A stretch of 64,000 nucleotides of DNA from Salinibacterium sp. UTAS2018 (GTDB lineage Bacteria; Actinomycetota; Actinomycetes; Actinomycetales; Microbacteriaceae): positions 1 to 64,000 of the forward strand of contig NZ_CP035375.1 of NCBI RefSeq assembly GCF_004118935.1, in the 5' to 3' direction. Position 1 is the stretch's first letter, and every line of letters starts with the position of its first letter. Both the position numbers and the translations under genes were made by a program. This document shows positions 22,858-32,297 of the stretch, in pieces. The notes beneath the pieces were generated by a model. It was not told where the DNA came from. It saw only the letters and a program-made list of their open reading frames with translations, and made no database searches.

Positions 22858-23181
22858 GCGTGTTCTCCTTAGTTTTCGTGGTGCGTTGCGTAAACGCAGA
22901 GCGTTTCACAAACACAGTGTGGCGGATGCCATGGCACGAAAGAGGTTCGTCACGCAGCAATGCTGCATCACCCTTTAAAGCTGCTCAGCCGATATCCGGA
23001 ACAATTCGCACAGTCAGAAATCTGATCATGCGTACTGCACCGCCAGCGGACTGTGCGGGGTGTAACTACCCGGTAACCTTGTATGCGGTTGACAGGTGGG
23101 AGAATCTCCACTTTCGTATCCGGGGCGAGCCCCGGGCCTGCATAAGGATAGCAGAGCGAACCCCAATTAGCGAAGGACATC
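22858..23181. other. infC leader and DUF1844 upstream region
   Basis: A 324-bp region between divergent genes. On the infC side are small hairpins (AAACGC/GCGTTT with a 3-nt loop at 22892-22906; GCAGC/GCTGC near 22953-22965), which could form a leader on the minus strand. On the DUF1844 side TTGACA lies at 23089-23094 with a weak downstream -10, and CCGGGGC/GCCCCGG forms a hairpin near 23119-23135. No ORF is convincing. Confidence 0.4.
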
Positions 23182-23532
23182 ATGAGCGAGCCCACCAATG
23201 AGGATTACAACGAACTTCGCGACATCTCAGAAGTACCCGCAGTTGAGGTAATCAATACCGTCGCGGTACACATGCTCAGCGCCGCCGCCGTAAAACTTGG
23301 CCTCTCCGACGGACCACACGCCGAGGCTGAAAAAGACCTCGACGAAGCGCGCAAGCTCATCAACGCTCTCGCCGGCTTTGTGACCGCTGCGGCTCCAGAG
23401 ATCGGAAACCACCACGCTCGTCCACTTCGTGACGGTCTGCGTTCGGTGCAGCTCGCGTTCCGCGAAGCATCACGCTTCCCTGACGCTCCCGGCCAGGGGC
23501 CCGGCGAGAAGTACACCGGTCCCGTTAACTAG
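23182..23532 (+). CDS. DUF1844 domain protein
   Basis: A 116-residue soluble protein of unknown role. The family core VEVINTVAVHMLSAAAVKLGL (about residues 20-40) and the helix with DLDEARKLINALAGF (about 52-66) are present. An AAGGA Shine-Dalgarno precedes the ATG. DUF1844 genes are regularly found beside infC in actinobacteria, so the position supports the call. Confidence 0.9.
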   Translation: MSEPTNEDYNELRDISEVPAVEVINTVAVHMLSAAAVKLGLSDGPHAEAEKDLDEARKLINALAGFVTAAAPEIGNHHARPLRDGLRSVQLAFREASRFPDAPGQGPGEKYTGPVN

Positions 23533-23539
23533 CCATGCT

Positions 23540-23567
23540 CGCCCAGTGGCTCTCGGGCCGCTGGGCG
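23540..23567 (+). terminator. DUF1844 gene terminator hairpin
   Basis: An 11-bp stem (CGCCCAGTGGC with GCCGCTGGGCG, one wobble pair) and a TCTCGG loop, 8 bp past the stop codon. Confidence 0.6.
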
Positions 23568-23629
23568 ATTCAGCGTGATTGCCGTCGGCTAGATTGCTCG
23601 TCGACTCGGTTATCGGCGGGTGTGCAGCG

Positions 23630-24406
23630 CTACTCAGCTGCGGGAGCCCGCACGACTTGAATCGCGAGCGAATCGACTGATTCTGCGATGAGCTCGGACG
23701 AGCTCCAGCTCGTGCGAAGACGTTCCATGATGCCATCGAGAGCCTCACGATCAAGTCCCTCGCGCATAGCGATCTGCACGACCAATTCAGGGCCCTGAAG
23801 GCGGGCTCCGGGGTCCCCCGCAAGAAGCTGAACATCGACGACGTCGACTTCCTCAGCAGCAGATGCCGCGAACTCGTCCCGCACGTCTGTGCGCAAGAAG
23901 CTCGGTGTCCACTCGACTGACTGTGCAATTGCCCAGACAGCCGGACGACGGATGATGAACTCGCTATCACTCAGCGGGTCGATGATCACCAGGTCAGTAT
24001 TTTCGCTCGCGGCCGCCAGCGCGACGCGGGTGCCCGCCGCCGGCACCGGCCGAGCATCCGGGTTCCACGTCTTCATCGCATCGACGGAACTAAATACCGG
24101 CAACACAGCGCGGCCATCGGGCCCGGTGACCGTCACGATCGACAGCTCTTGAGTCTTATCGACCGTGAGACCCTCGGTCGTTGTGCCGGTCTCCCCCGCC
24201 TTGGCGAGGAGCGGGATCAACAGACGCGAGGTACGTACTTGATCGACGACTTCGGTCTCGGTGGCGTCGCCGGCGTGAAAGCGAGTGATCGCGGCCATGA
24301 GCTCTTCGGGGGCGCGGCCGTCGTCATCCGGAGCAGGATTGGGCTCGAACGAGCGTCCTGCCCACGGAACACCGGCAGAGTCCGTTGCGTTCGATTCCGC
24401 TGTCAT
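23630..24406 (-). CDS. SseB N-terminal domain protein
   Basis: A 258-residue soluble protein. The SseB-like domain covers about residues 35-160 (SRLLIPLLAK, SIVTVTGPDGRAVLPVFSSVDAMKTW, VIIDP). The C-terminal half predicts an alpha/beta region that may act like the SseB C-domain. The function is unknown. The gene begins 2 bp after the priA stop at the end of the his cluster, a placement common in Micrococcales. Confidence 0.85.
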   Translation of the reverse strand: MTAESNATDSAGVPWAGRSFEPNPAPDDDGRAPEELMAAITRFHAGDATETEVVDQVRTSRLLIPLLAKAGETGTTTEGLTVDKTQELSIVTVTGPDGRAVLPVFSSVDAMKTWNPDARPVPAAGTRVALAAASENTDLVIIDPLSDSEFIIRRPAVWAIAQSVEWTPSFLRTDVRDEFAASAAEEVDVVDVQLLAGDPGARLQGPELVVQIAMREGLDREALDGIMERLRTSWSSSELIAESVDSLAIQVVRAPAAE

Positions 24407-24408
24407 GG

Positions 24409-25158
24409 TTAGTGCGAGGAGACGTCGAGCGCTTCAGCGAGCGTGAAGGACTTGGCGTAGAGCGCCTTACCAATAATGGCTCCCTCAAGCCCCTGAGGAA
24501 CGAGTTCACGCAGTTCGATGAGGTCGTCCAAGCTCGACACACCACCCGAAGCGATAACCGGGCGATGCGTGCGGTCCATGACCTGGCGAAGAAGTTCGAG
24601 ATTCGGGCCCTGCAGCGTGCCGTCTTTTGTGACGTCAGTGACAACGTAGCGGCAGCATCCGGCGGACTCGAGGCGGTCGAGCACCGTCCAGATGTCGCCA
24701 CCCTCTTGAGTCCAACCGCGGGCAGCGAGCGTCGTGCCCCGCACGTCGAGACCTACAGCGATTGCCTCGCCGTATTCGGCGATGACGTGAGCCGCCCACT
24801 CGGGGTTCTCCAACGCAGCCGTACCAAGGTTGATGCGCTTGGCGCCGGTGGCGAGAGCAGCTTCAAGCGATTCGTCGTCGCGAATGCCGCCCGACAGTTC
24901 GATGTTGACGCGCTTGGGCGTGGACTTGATGACCTTCTTGATCATCGCGTGGTTGTTGCCTCGGCCGAAAGCGGCGTCGAGGTCAACGAGGTGAATCCAC
25001 TCGGCGCCCTGATCGACCCAGTCGTGGGCCGCCGCGCACGGGTCACCATAGCTCTTCTCCGTGCCAGCTTCGCCCTGCGTCAGACGCACAGCCTTGCCGT
25101 CGGCTACATCCACTGCAGGAAGCAGGGTAAGACCGGGGGTTTTGTTGAACTCGCTCAT
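24409..25158 (-). CDS. priA: Bifunctional HisA/TrpF isomerase (PriA)
   Basis: Isomerises ProFAR in histidine and PRA in tryptophan biosynthesis. The 249-residue beta/alpha barrel has [15 protein letters not shown] at the N-terminus (the aspartate is catalytic), [27 protein letters not shown] and [14 protein letters not shown] with the second aspartate. In actinobacteria this enzyme normally replaces TrpF. Dual activity is inferred from the lineage and the close similarity to PriA. Confidence 0.93.
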   Translation of the reverse strand: MSEFNKTPGLTLLPAVDVADGKAVRLTQGEAGTEKSYGDPCAAAHDWVDQGAEWIHLVDLDAAFGRGNNHAMIKKVIKSTPKRVNIELSGGIRDDESLEAALATGAKRINLGTAALENPEWAAHVIAEYGEAIAVGLDVRGTTLAARGWTQEGGDIWTVLDRLESAGCCRYVVTDVTKDGTLQGPNLELLRQVMDRTHRPVIASGGVSSLDDLIELRELVPQGLEGAIIGKALYAKSFTLAEALDVSSH

Positions 25159-25237
25159 AGATACGCTCTCTCAAGACCTGACCGCGGAACGCCGCGCACA
25201 AGCATCCGATACTAGTGCACGGCGAACATCCGCAAAA

Positions 25238-25870
25238 TCAGAGTGTCTTCAACCAGTTACTTAGAAGGGTGATTCCGGCGTGGCCGGACTTTTCGGGATG
25301 GAATTGAGTCGCCGTGAGCGGCCCGTTCTCGACCGCGGCCAAGAAGCGTCCTCCGTGGTCAGCCCAGGTGAGTTTTGGCTGCGGAAATGGTGGCTGAACG
25401 TCAAGTGTCCACTGCTGAGCAGCGTAGGAATGAACGAAGTAGAAACGCTCGTCTCGAACGGAATCGAATAACGTCGTGTCGTGAGGAGTCTCGACGGTAT
25501 TCCACCCCATATGTGGCAAAACTGGCGCGGGTAACTTTTCTACAACACCCGGCCACTCATCGAGCCCCTCGGTCTGCACACCGTGTTCGTTGCCTGAGGC
25601 GAAGAGCACCTGCATGCCGACACAGATACCCAGGACGGGTCGACTACCGGTCAGGCGTTTCTCGATGATCGCACCACCCCGAACCGACTCAAGAGCCGAC
25701 ATGACGGCAGCAAAAGCCCCGACGCCGGGCACCAGAAGACCGTCTGCCGCTTCAGCAACCGACCGATCTGCGCTCAACCTGACGTTCGCGCCGGCCGCCT
25801 CGAGTGCTTTCGCCGCCGAGTGAACGTTTCCAGAACCGTAATCAAGAATGACAACAGAGGGAGCAGCCAC
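25238..25870 (-). CDS. hisH: Imidazole glycerol phosphate synthase, glutaminase subunit
   Basis: Releases ammonia from glutamine for HisF. The 210-residue class I amidotransferase has the nucleophile cysteine in LGICVGMQ (about residue 85) and the His-Glu pair in TQFHPEKS near the C-terminus. The GTG at 25870 was chosen because [15 protein letters not shown] starts the family fold there and it follows the hisB stop by one base. The open frame beyond it lies inside hisB. hisF is not in the window. Confidence 0.95.
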   Translation of the reverse strand: MAAPSVVILDYGSGNVHSAAKALEAAGANVRLSADRSVAEAADGLLVPGVGAFAAVMSALESVRGGAIIEKRLTGSRPVLGICVGMQVLFASGNEHGVQTEGLDEWPGVVEKLPAPVLPHMGWNTVETPHDTTLFDSVRDERFYFVHSYAAQQWTLDVQPPFPQPKLTWADHGGRFLAAVENGPLTATQFHPEKSGHAGITLLSNWLKTL

Positions 25871-25871
25871 T

Positions 25872-26477
25872 CTAGAGCGCACCCTTCGTGGAAGGGATGC
25901 CAGTGACACGAGCATCCGGCTCAACCGCGGCGCGCATCGCGCGCGCGAGAGCCTTGAACTCTGCTTCAGCAATGTGGTGCGGGTCCCGGCCGCCCAAAAC
26001 AGTGACGTGGACAGTAATGCCCGCGTTGTAGCTGATCGCCTCAAAGACGTGCCGGACCATCGAACCAGTGAAGTGACCACCGATGAGGTGCATCTCAAAG
26101 CCGGCAGGCTCGCCGGTGTGCACAAGGTACGGGCGACCGGATACGTCGACGACCGCGCGCACGAGAGCTTCGTCAAGGGGCACGAGGGCGTCGCCATAGC
26201 GAGAGATTCCCGCCTTGCTCCCCAGAGCCTGCTTGATGGCGAGCCCCAAGGCGATACCGATGTCTTCCACCGTGTGGTGCACGTCGATGTGTGTGTCTCC
26301 GCTTGCCTTGACGGTGAGGTCGATCAGCGAGTGCTTAGAGAACGCCGTCAGCATGTGGTCGTAGAAAGGAACGGACGTGTCAATGGATGAGGTGCCAGTG
26401 CCGTCGAGGTTGATCGAAAGTTCGATGCTCGACTCGCTAGTTTCGCGCTTAATCGTCGCGGTGCGATCTGAAGTCAT
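25872..26477 (-). CDS. hisB: Imidazoleglycerol-phosphate dehydratase
   Basis: Dehydrates IGP to imidazole-acetol phosphate. The 201-residue monofunctional enzyme carries the two manganese-binding histidine patterns: HMLTAFSKH with DVHHTVED early, and GGHFTG then [16 protein letters not shown] late. No phosphatase domain is fused. Its start overlaps the hisC stop by one base. Confidence 0.97.
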   Translation of the reverse strand: MTSDRTATIKRETSESSIELSINLDGTGTSSIDTSVPFYDHMLTAFSKHSLIDLTVKASGDTHIDVHHTVEDIGIALGLAIKQALGSKAGISRYGDALVPLDEALVRAVVDVSGRPYLVHTGEPAGFEMHLIGGHFTGSMVRHVFEAISYNAGITVHVTVLGGRDPHHIAEAEFKALARAMRAAVEPDARVTGIPSTKGAL

Positions 26478-27562
26478 TACTCAACCCTACCCAGCGCTTG
26501 AAGGTCAGCCATCGCATCGAGGAACGCCGTTGTCTCTTCCGCAGTTCCGGCAGTCACGCGCAAGTGGTGCGGGATGCCCACATCGCGAATCAAAATGTCT
26601 TGAATGAGGAGTTTGTGGAATAGCGCTTGCGGGTCCTCGACTCCCCCAAACAGCACGAAGTTCGACTCGCTGGGCACTGGTGTGAAGCCCAGAGCCGACA
26701 GCCCGGCGCTCATTCGGTCACGCTGAGTCTTGATCTCGTCGACCATCGCGAGCATTTCCGGTGCGTGCGCTAGCGCCGCAACAGCCGCCGCTTGGGTGAG
26801 CGCGGACAAGTGATAGGGCAAGCGAACGAGGCGAAGCGCATCGGAAATGGCCGGGTCTGCTGCGAGGTAGCCCACGCGTGCTCCCGCGAAAGCGAATGCC
26901 TTGCTCATGGTGCGAGAAACGATGAGGCGCGGACGACCGTCGAGCAACGCGAGAGCTGATTCGCGGTCAGAGAACTCGGCATAGGCCTCATCCACGAGAA
27001 TAATGCCGTCAGTCGCGTCGTACGCCGCGGCGATGGTGTCGTTACTCACCGGAGTACCCGTGGGGTTATTGGGCGAACACAAGAATACGACGTCTGGGGT
27101 GTGTTCGGCGATCGCCGCAACCACACTCTGTGGCGTGATGTCATAGCCCGGATCGCGCGGCGCGGTGACCCATTCGGTTCCGGTACCCGAGGCGATGATC
27201 GAGTGCATCGAGTAAGTAGGAGGGAATCCAAGTACCCGGCGCCCAGGGCCACCAAAGGCCTGCAGCGTTTGTTGCAGAACTTCGTTGGAGCCATTTGCGG
27301 CCCAGATGTTGTCCGCAGTGAGGCCGTGACCGAGGTATCCGGCTAGGGACTCACGCAGTTCGGTGAACTCACGGTCCGGGTAGCGGTTTGCATTCATCAC
27401 CGCTGCCGCCAGAGCCATCACGATGTCAGTCGCGACAGCTTCTGGAATCGGATGCGTGTTCTCGTTGACATTGAGCTGAATACGCACGGGATCAGTCGGC
27501 GCACCGTACGGCTTGAGACCACGGAGGTCGTCACGAATGGGGAGATCAGAAAGCGAAGTCAC
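26477..27562 (-). CDS. hisC: Histidinol-phosphate aminotransferase
   Basis: A PLP-dependent class I/II transaminase. The 361-residue protein has [30 protein letters not shown] (about residues 157-166) and the Schiff-base lysine in [12 protein letters not shown] (about 215-226). The start is GTG, 6 nt after TAGCAT, consistent with a leaderless transcript. hisD, usually upstream, is not present in the window. Confidence 0.96.
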   Translation of the reverse strand: MTSLSDLPIRDDLRGLKPYGAPTDPVRIQLNVNENTHPIPEAVATDIVMALAAAVMNANRYPDREFTELRESLAGYLGHGLTADNIWAANGSNEVLQQTLQAFGGPGRRVLGFPPTYSMHSIIASGTGTEWVTAPRDPGYDITPQSVVAAIAEHTPDVVFLCSPNNPTGTPVSNDTIAAAYDATDGIILVDEAYAEFSDRESALALLDGRPRLIVSRTMSKAFAFAGARVGYLAADPAISDALRLVRLPYHLSALTQAAAVAALAHAPEMLAMVDEIKTQRDRMSAGLSALGFTPVPSESNFVLFGGVEDPQALFHKLLIQDILIRDVGIPHHLRVTAGTAEETTAFLDAMADLQALGRVE

Positions 27563-27568
27563 TCATCA

Positions 27569-27574
27569 ATGCTA
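27569..27574 (-). promoter_or_regulatory. -10 box, leaderless promoter of hisC
   Basis: TAGCAT on the minus strand lies 6 nt before the GTG at 27562. Confidence 0.5.
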
Positions 27575-27662
27575 GAGGAAGGCGGATGGGCCTGAAGCCG
27601 CACGGCTATTGATCAACACCGAGCTGTGCGCCCTTCGTCAGCGCACGCAAAATCTAATCTTG

Positions 27663-28025
27663 CTAACGAGAGAAGGTCGCCGGAATAGCGATCTCTTGGC
27701 CAGCGAAGATGTCGGCCGACGGAAGCTGGTTGAGCTTCACAAGCTGAGCAACCGCGTCGCGGGGATCCTGCTCTGGAGCGTGCTGCTCAGCAATGTTCCA
27801 GAGTGACTGCCCTGCTGCCACATCGACGTACACGAAAGCAGTGTCATCCGCGTCTAGCGTTGCTTCGGCCCCTCCACCGTCTAGGGAGAGAAGGAGTGCC
27901 GCAATAACAAACGGAGCGGCTGCAAGAGCCGTGAATACGATGCGACCGCGCCGAGTAAGGCGAAGACGTGGTGCGGACTGCCGCGCACGGACGACAGCGT
28001 TAGGTGCAATCACTGCAGTAGACAT
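27663..28025 (-). CDS. SOS-linked LysM membrane protein (YneA/ChiZ-like)
   Basis: A 120-residue protein with a short basic N-terminus, one membrane segment (about residues 29-48) and an extracytoplasmic LysM domain (about 68-116, AAGQSLWNIAEQHAP to FAGQEIAIP). It is divergent from lexA with SOS boxes between. The same arrangement houses yneA in Bacillus and Rv2719c (ChiZ) in Mycobacterium, which halt division during DNA damage. Division control is therefore inferred from position and domain. A GGAG Shine-Dalgarno favours the second ATG (28025). Confidence 0.82.
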   Translation of the reverse strand: MSTAVIAPNAVVRARQSAPRLRLTRRGRIVFTALAAAPFVIAALLLSLDGGGAEATLDADDTAFVYVDVAAGQSLWNIAEQHAPEQDPRDAVAQLVKLNQLPSADIFAGQEIAIPATFSR

Positions 28026-28091
28026 CATTCACTCCTCGAAGGGTTATCGCACCCGCCTCTCGGCCGGGAGAGGCGGGTGCGAAGCTGTGTT

Positions 28092-28107
28092 CCGAACATA
28101 CATTCGA
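28092..28107. promoter_or_regulatory. SOS box near the LysM gene
   Basis: CCGAACATACATTCGA matches the actinobacterial LexA site TCGAAC-N4-GTTCGA in 10 of 12 positions. It lies 66 bp upstream of the LysM gene start. A second ATTCGAAT follows at 28111-28118. Confidence 0.7.
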
Positions 28108-28163
28108 ATAATTCGAATATCAAGTACATTTTCGAAGAAACCACCGACATTTGTTTCAGACAC

Positions 28164-28179
28164 TCGAACAAATGTTTGG
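28164..28179. promoter_or_regulatory. SOS box upstream of lexA
   Basis: TCGAACAAATGTTTGG matches TCGAAC-N4-GTTCGA in 10 of 12 positions, with the left half perfect. It lies 76 bp before the lexA start and implies autorepression. Confidence 0.75.
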
Positions 28180-28255
28180 TTTTGGCTTCTCCTGCGGATA
28201 AAGTTTCGAATGAGCCACTGACATTGGAATCGTTACTGGCAGAAAATGAGGACTC

Positions 28256-28945
28256 GTGACTGACGCAACAGCCCGCCCCGACGATGCTTCTGAACGCGGA
28301 ACGCGGCGGCGAACAAGCCTGAGCGCCAAGCAGCAAGCGATCCTCGAAATGATTCAGCGCTCGGTCGCGAGCCAGGGATATCCGCCGAGCATGCGAGAGA
28401 TCGGCGACGCTGTCGGCCTCTCTTCGCTGTCGAGCGTGACTCACCAGCTCAACCAGCTCGAGCTGAGCGGCTACGTGCGGCGGGACCCGAATCGCCCCCG
28501 TGCGATTGAAGTACTGATCGACGTGCCGAGTGCTGTTGACGAATCCAGCACCATCAGCCCGTCAATGGGTGACGCGGCGATGGTCCCCCTGGTGGGTCGC
28601 ATCGCCGCCGGTATCCCCATCACCGCGGAGCAACACGTAGAAGAGGTCTTTCCACTCCCCCGTCAGCTCGTAGGCAAGGGCGAGCTTTTCATGCTGAAGG
28701 TCGTGGGAGACTCGATGATCGACGCTGCAATCTGCGATGGTGACTGGGTTGTGGTTCGCCAGCAGCAAACTGCGGAGAACGGCGACATCGTGGCAGCAAT
28801 GCTCGACGAAGAAGCCACCGTCAAGGTGTTCCGCCAGCGCGACGGCCATACGTGGCTTTTGCCCCGCAACTCTAACTTCGAGCCGATTCTGGGTGACTAT
28901 GCTCAGGTGCTCGGCAAGGTCGTTACGGTACTTCGCGCGCTCTGA
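28256..28945 (+). CDS. lexA: LexA repressor
   Basis: Represses SOS genes and self-cleaves when RecA filaments form. The 229-residue protein has a winged helix-turn-helix (about residues 22-85), the cleavage bond Ala118-Gly119 in RIAAGIP, catalytic Ser153 in GDSMIDA and Lys190 in ATVKVF. The start is GTG with GAGGA just upstream. SOS boxes in the divergent region to the LysM gene point to autoregulation. Confidence 0.97.
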   Translation: MTDATARPDDASERGTRRRTSLSAKQQAILEMIQRSVASQGYPPSMREIGDAVGLSSLSSVTHQLNQLELSGYVRRDPNRPRAIEVLIDVPSAVDESSTISPSMGDAAMVPLVGRIAAGIPITAEQHVEEVFPLPRQLVGKGELFMLKVVGDSMIDAAICDGDWVVVRQQQTAENGDIVAAMLDEEATVKVFRQRDGHTWLLPRNSNFEPILGDYAQVLGKVVTVLRAL

Positions 28946-29032
28946 ACCGATCGCCAAACGCTACACACTCATACCGCGCTGACATCGTCGGCGACGAGTC
29001 GTTCGGTGACGGCGACATCGGCGCGGCCAGCT

Positions 29033-29070
29033 CCGCGGTTTAGCCCTGCGCGTGTAGGACTAAACCGCGG
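29033..29070. terminator. Bidirectional terminator hairpin, lexA/hflX
   Basis: A perfect 11-bp stem (CCGCGGTTTAG with CTAAACCGCGG) around 16 nt, between two convergent genes. It lacks a T-run. Confidence 0.6.
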
Positions 29071-29076
29071 CCAGTG

Positions 29077-30636
29077 TTATACCTCAGCGGTGACGAATTC
29101 TTCGATTTCCGGCACACGCGCGGGGTGCACGAGTGCCGTTACCAGCGTTCCGTCCTCGCGATAGTCGGTTGAGATCACTCGGCCCTGCACGTGCAGGCGA
29201 GAAATGACCTCGCCGCGGTCGTACGGCACGAGCAGCGTTACTTCGACTTCTGGCTTGGGCAACAGTTCGGAGATGCGGTCGTTGAGTTCGTCGATGCCCT
29301 CGCCGGAGCGTGCCGATACAAAGATGCCGGTAGGTTCAAGACCGCGAATTACCAAACGTTGGTCGTCATCCGCAAGATCGCTCTTGTTGAAGACGACAAT
29401 CTCTGGAATGTCGCGGGCACCCAACTCACCAATTACGTCGCGCACGGTAGCAAGTTGCGCGCCAGGATCGGGATGCGAGGCGTCGACGACGTGCACGATC
29501 ACGTCGGCCTGCCCCACTTCCTCCAGCGTCGAACGGAACGCCTCCACGAGCTGATGAGGGAGGTTGCGCACAAACCCGACGGTGTCGCTCAGAGTGAAGA
29601 GGCGCCCGTCTGCGGTCGTCGACTTGCGAACAGTGGCATCCAGAGTCGCGAACAGTGCGTTCTCGACGAGCACGCCCGCCTTGGTCATGCGGTTGAGCAG
29701 ACTCGACTTGCCCGCGTTGGTGTATCCAGCGATCGCAACGCTCGGAACCTCGAACCGGTCACGGTTGGCGCGCTTCGCTTCTCGCGCCGGAGCAAAGCTC
29801 TTGATCTGCTTGCGCAAACGGGCCATACGGGTGTGAATGTGACGACGGTCGAGTTCGATCTTCGTCTCACCAGGACCACGGCTACCCATACCCGCGCCGG
29901 CGCCACCGACCTGACCACCAGCTTGGCGGGACATCGATTCACCCCAACCGCGCAGTCGGGGCAACAGGTATTCGAGTTGGGCAAGCTCTACTTGGGCCTT
30001 GCCCTCGCGGCTCGTGGCGTGCTGGCTGAAGATATCGAGGATGACGGCAGTACGGTCGATGACCTTCACACCGACGACGTCTTCCAGCGCGCGCCGTTGG
30101 CTTGGTGCGAGCTCAGTGTCGGCAATCACGGTATCGGCGCCCGTCGCGGCTACGACGTCCTTCAGTTCGCGCGCTTTGCCCTTGCCGAGATATGTACTCG
30201 GGTCGGGGTGGCTGCGACGCTGCAGGAGGCCGTCAAGCACCACAGCACCCGCAGTCTCAGCAAGAGCCGAGAGCTCACGGATGGAGTTCTCGGCATCGCG
30301 AAGATTGCCCTGGCCATAAATGCCAATGAGCACAACGTTCTCGATGCGCAACTGTCGGTATTCAACCTCGGTGACATCGTCAAGTTCGGTCGAGAGCCCG
30401 GCAACGCGCTTAAGCGCATGGCGGTCATCGCGATCGAACTGGTCGCCATCGCGGTCGGCTTCATAGTGGGCATCCGACTGCAACGCTTGCGCGCCGGAAT
30501 TGCCAAGCCCCGCGGCTCCGAACCGCTTAACAGCGGCATGATCGGAGCCTTCGCTCGCTAGAACACGGTCGACCGAACGCTCGGCGTCGTCGCCGTTATT
30601 GGCCTCGATACTGGTTTCTGTCGTGTTTCGCGTCAT
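29077..30636 (-). CDS. hflX: GTPase HflX
   Basis: A ribosome-associated GTPase linked to rescue and splitting of stalled 70S ribosomes. The 519-residue protein has the HflX N-terminal domain, the signature SRGPGETKIELDRR before the coiled region (about residues 250-263), G1 GYTNAGKSS (about 300-308), DTVGFVR, and NKSD. The N-terminal 70 residues are acidic and variable. The ATG at 30636 was preferred to a longer upstream frame. Confidence 0.95.
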   Translation of the reverse strand: MTRNTTETSIEANNGDDAERSVDRVLASEGSDHAAVKRFGAAGLGNSGAQALQSDAHYEADRDGDQFDRDDRHALKRVAGLSTELDDVTEVEYRQLRIENVVLIGIYGQGNLRDAENSIRELSALAETAGAVVLDGLLQRRSHPDPSTYLGKGKARELKDVVAATGADTVIADTELAPSQRRALEDVVGVKVIDRTAVILDIFSQHATSREGKAQVELAQLEYLLPRLRGWGESMSRQAGGQVGGAGAGMGSRGPGETKIELDRRHIHTRMARLRKQIKSFAPAREAKRANRDRFEVPSVAIAGYTNAGKSSLLNRMTKAGVLVENALFATLDATVRKSTTADGRLFTLSDTVGFVRNLPHQLVEAFRSTLEEVGQADVIVHVVDASHPDPGAQLATVRDVIGELGARDIPEIVVFNKSDLADDDQRLVIRGLEPTGIFVSARSGEGIDELNDRISELLPKPEVEVTLLVPYDRGEVISRLHVQGRVISTDYREDGTLVTALVHPARVPEIEEFVTAEV

Positions 30637-30638
30637 TT

Positions 30639-30648
30639 GGGTTAACCC
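30639..30648. promoter_or_regulatory. GGGTTAACCC palindrome in a divergent promoter
   Basis: A perfect 10-bp palindrome 3 bp upstream of the hflX start and within 42 bp of the divergent methyltransferase start. It could be an operator; no regulator is known. Confidence 0.3.
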
Positions 30649-30666
30649 TACTTGTCTAGTTTTCGG

Positions 30667-30672
30667 TAAGTT
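30667..30672 (+). promoter_or_regulatory. -10 box, leaderless promoter of the methyltransferase gene
   Basis: TAAGTT lies 6 nt before the ATG at 30679. Confidence 0.45.
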
Positions 30673-30678
30673 CTGTGC

Positions 30679-31299
30679 ATGGCCAACGAGCATTACTTCT
30701 CGTCATCACCCGAGAGTGATCTCAAGTTGCGGACGATTCACGCGACCATTGCTGGTGTTGAGCGTGAACTTGTCACATCAAATGGGATCTTCAGCCCCGA
30801 ACGCATCGACGCTGGAACGAAAGTTCTGCTGTCGAATGTGCCGGCGCCTCCTCCGGGAGGAAACCTGCTTGACCTCGGTTGCGGCTGGGGACCAATGGCG
30901 CTCACCCTTGCCCTCGAGTCACCTCATGCAACGGTGTGGGCGGTGGACGTCAACGAGCGCGCACTGGATCTTGTGCGGGCTAACGCCGAGAAATTGTCCA
31001 TACCCAACATTAACGCGGTTCTGCCCGCAGATGTTCCCGAAGACATAACATTTATGTCTATTTGGTCGAACCCGCCGATTCGCGTGGGCAAGAACGAACT
31101 CCACAACATTCTGCAGACGTGGCTGCCACGCCTCGAATACGATGCTGATGCCTGGCTCGTCGTACAAAAGAACCTCGGATCAGATTCCCTTCAGCGGTGG
31201 ATGGAAGCGACCTTCCCGGCGAGCTTCACCTTCACTCGCGCTGCCACCAACAAGGGCTATCGCGTGTTGCGGGCGCGTCACCACGCCGATAACGACTAG
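30679..31299 (+). CDS. RsmC-like SAM methyltransferase
   Basis: A 206-residue class I methyltransferase. The SAM-binding motif LLDLGCGWGPMAL is at about residues 59-71 and the substrate motif SNPPIRVGK at about 132-140, as in guanine-N2 rRNA methyltransferases of the RsmC/RlmG group. It consists only of the catalytic half, like actinobacterial members. The likely target is guanine in rRNA; the exact base is unknown. It is divergent from hflX. Confidence 0.87.
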   Translation: MANEHYFSSSPESDLKLRTIHATIAGVERELVTSNGIFSPERIDAGTKVLLSNVPAPPPGGNLLDLGCGWGPMALTLALESPHATVWAVDVNERALDLVRANAEKLSIPNINAVLPADVPEDITFMSIWSNPPIRVGKNELHNILQTWLPRLEYDADAWLVVQKNLGSDSLQRWMEATFPASFTFTRAATNKGYRVLRARHHADND

Positions 31300-31418
31300 C
31301 TCGCGCTCAGAGGCGGCGCTTAACCGAACGGCATCGGCTCACCGCTAGCGTGTCCACGGTCGGGCTGAATTGCCCGCCCTGCACATCGAGAGGCCCTTCA
31401 ACAGCCGCGTGAGGCTCG

Positions 31419-32297
31419 CTAAGCGAGTTCTAGCGTGCCCGTGAACACGAGCTCGGCCGGACCGCTCAAAGAGACGTGCTCGCCGTCTTCGGTCGGGAAC
31501 ATTCGAACAACGACGGTGCCGCCAGGTACCGTGACACGCCATTGGTGGGGTGCGCCGCGTCCGGCATAGTGGCGAATAGCAAGCGCCGCCGCTACCGCGC
31601 CCGTTCCGCACGACAACGTTTCACCGCTGCCACGCTCATGCACTCGCATCCGGATCGAACCAACGCCGTCTTTCACGAGCGGTTCGGCCGGCACAACGAA
31701 TTCGACGTTGGCACCGTGCTCGGGTACGGGGTCGATGACGGGGATGAAGTTGAGATCGACGCCGTCGAGCTCGGCTTCTTCGGCCAGAGCCACTACGACG
31801 TGGGGATTACCGACGTTAATGCCGAGGCCAGGTCGCGCCACCTCGAGCTCCTTGGCGCGCACAAGTGGCTCGCCACCGTCAAGCATCCAGCGCCCCATGT
31901 CCACCTGATAGCCGGCCATATTCTTCTGCACGTCACGAACACCACTTCGCGTACCAATCGGCAGCGTGTCGCCCGGCGCGAAATCGACGAGCCCTTCAGA
32001 AGCAAGGTATTCCGCATATACACGGATGCCGTTGCCACACATCTCGGAGATACTGCCGTCTGCATTGTGGTAATCCATGAACCACTCGGCATCAGCGTCT
32101 TCGGCAAGCGCCGCTGCTCCGGCCTCAAGGCTGCGGGAGCGCACAGCTCGGATCACGCCGTCGGCGCCCACCCCAAAACGTCGATCACAGATCGCCGCAA
32201 CCTGCTGCGGAGAGAGCGTGATCTCGCCATCAGGATCAGTGAAGAGTACGAAGTCGTTGCCAGTTCCCTGACCTTTGGTGAAATTAAGCGTCGCCAT
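31419..32297 (-). CDS. dapF: Diaminopimelate epimerase
   Basis: Converts LL- to meso-diaminopimelate for lysine and peptidoglycan. The 292-residue protein has the two catalytic cysteines in EMCGNGIR (about residue 90) and LSCGTGA, and an early [12 protein letters not shown]. The ATG at 32297 lies inside the end of miaA (14-bp overlap), so the genes are coupled. A second ATG 9 nt upstream sits too close to the GGGAG to be preferred. Confidence 0.96.
   Translation of the reverse strand: MATLNFTKGQGTGNDFVLFTDPDGEITLSPQQVAAICDRRFGVGADGVIRAVRSRSLEAGAAALAEDADAEWFMDYHNADGSISEMCGNGIRVYAEYLASEGLVDFAPGDTLPIGTRSGVRDVQKNMAGYQVDMGRWMLDGGEPLVRAKELEVARPGLGINVGNPHVVVALAEEAELDGVDLNFIPVIDPVPEHGANVEFVVPAEPLVKDGVGSIRMRVHERGSGETLSCGTGAVAAALAIRHYAGRGAPHQWRVTVPGGTVVVRMFPTEDGEHVSLSGPAELVFTGTLELA

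Noticed and set aside
25871..26197. Longer hisH reading frame
   Set aside because: The extra residues lie out of frame inside hisB; the HisH fold begins at the GTG at 25870.
29191..30561. 456-codon open frame antisense to hflX
   Set aside because: It mirrors hflX codon structure, has no family likeness, and the hflX protein is fully conserved in the opposite frame.
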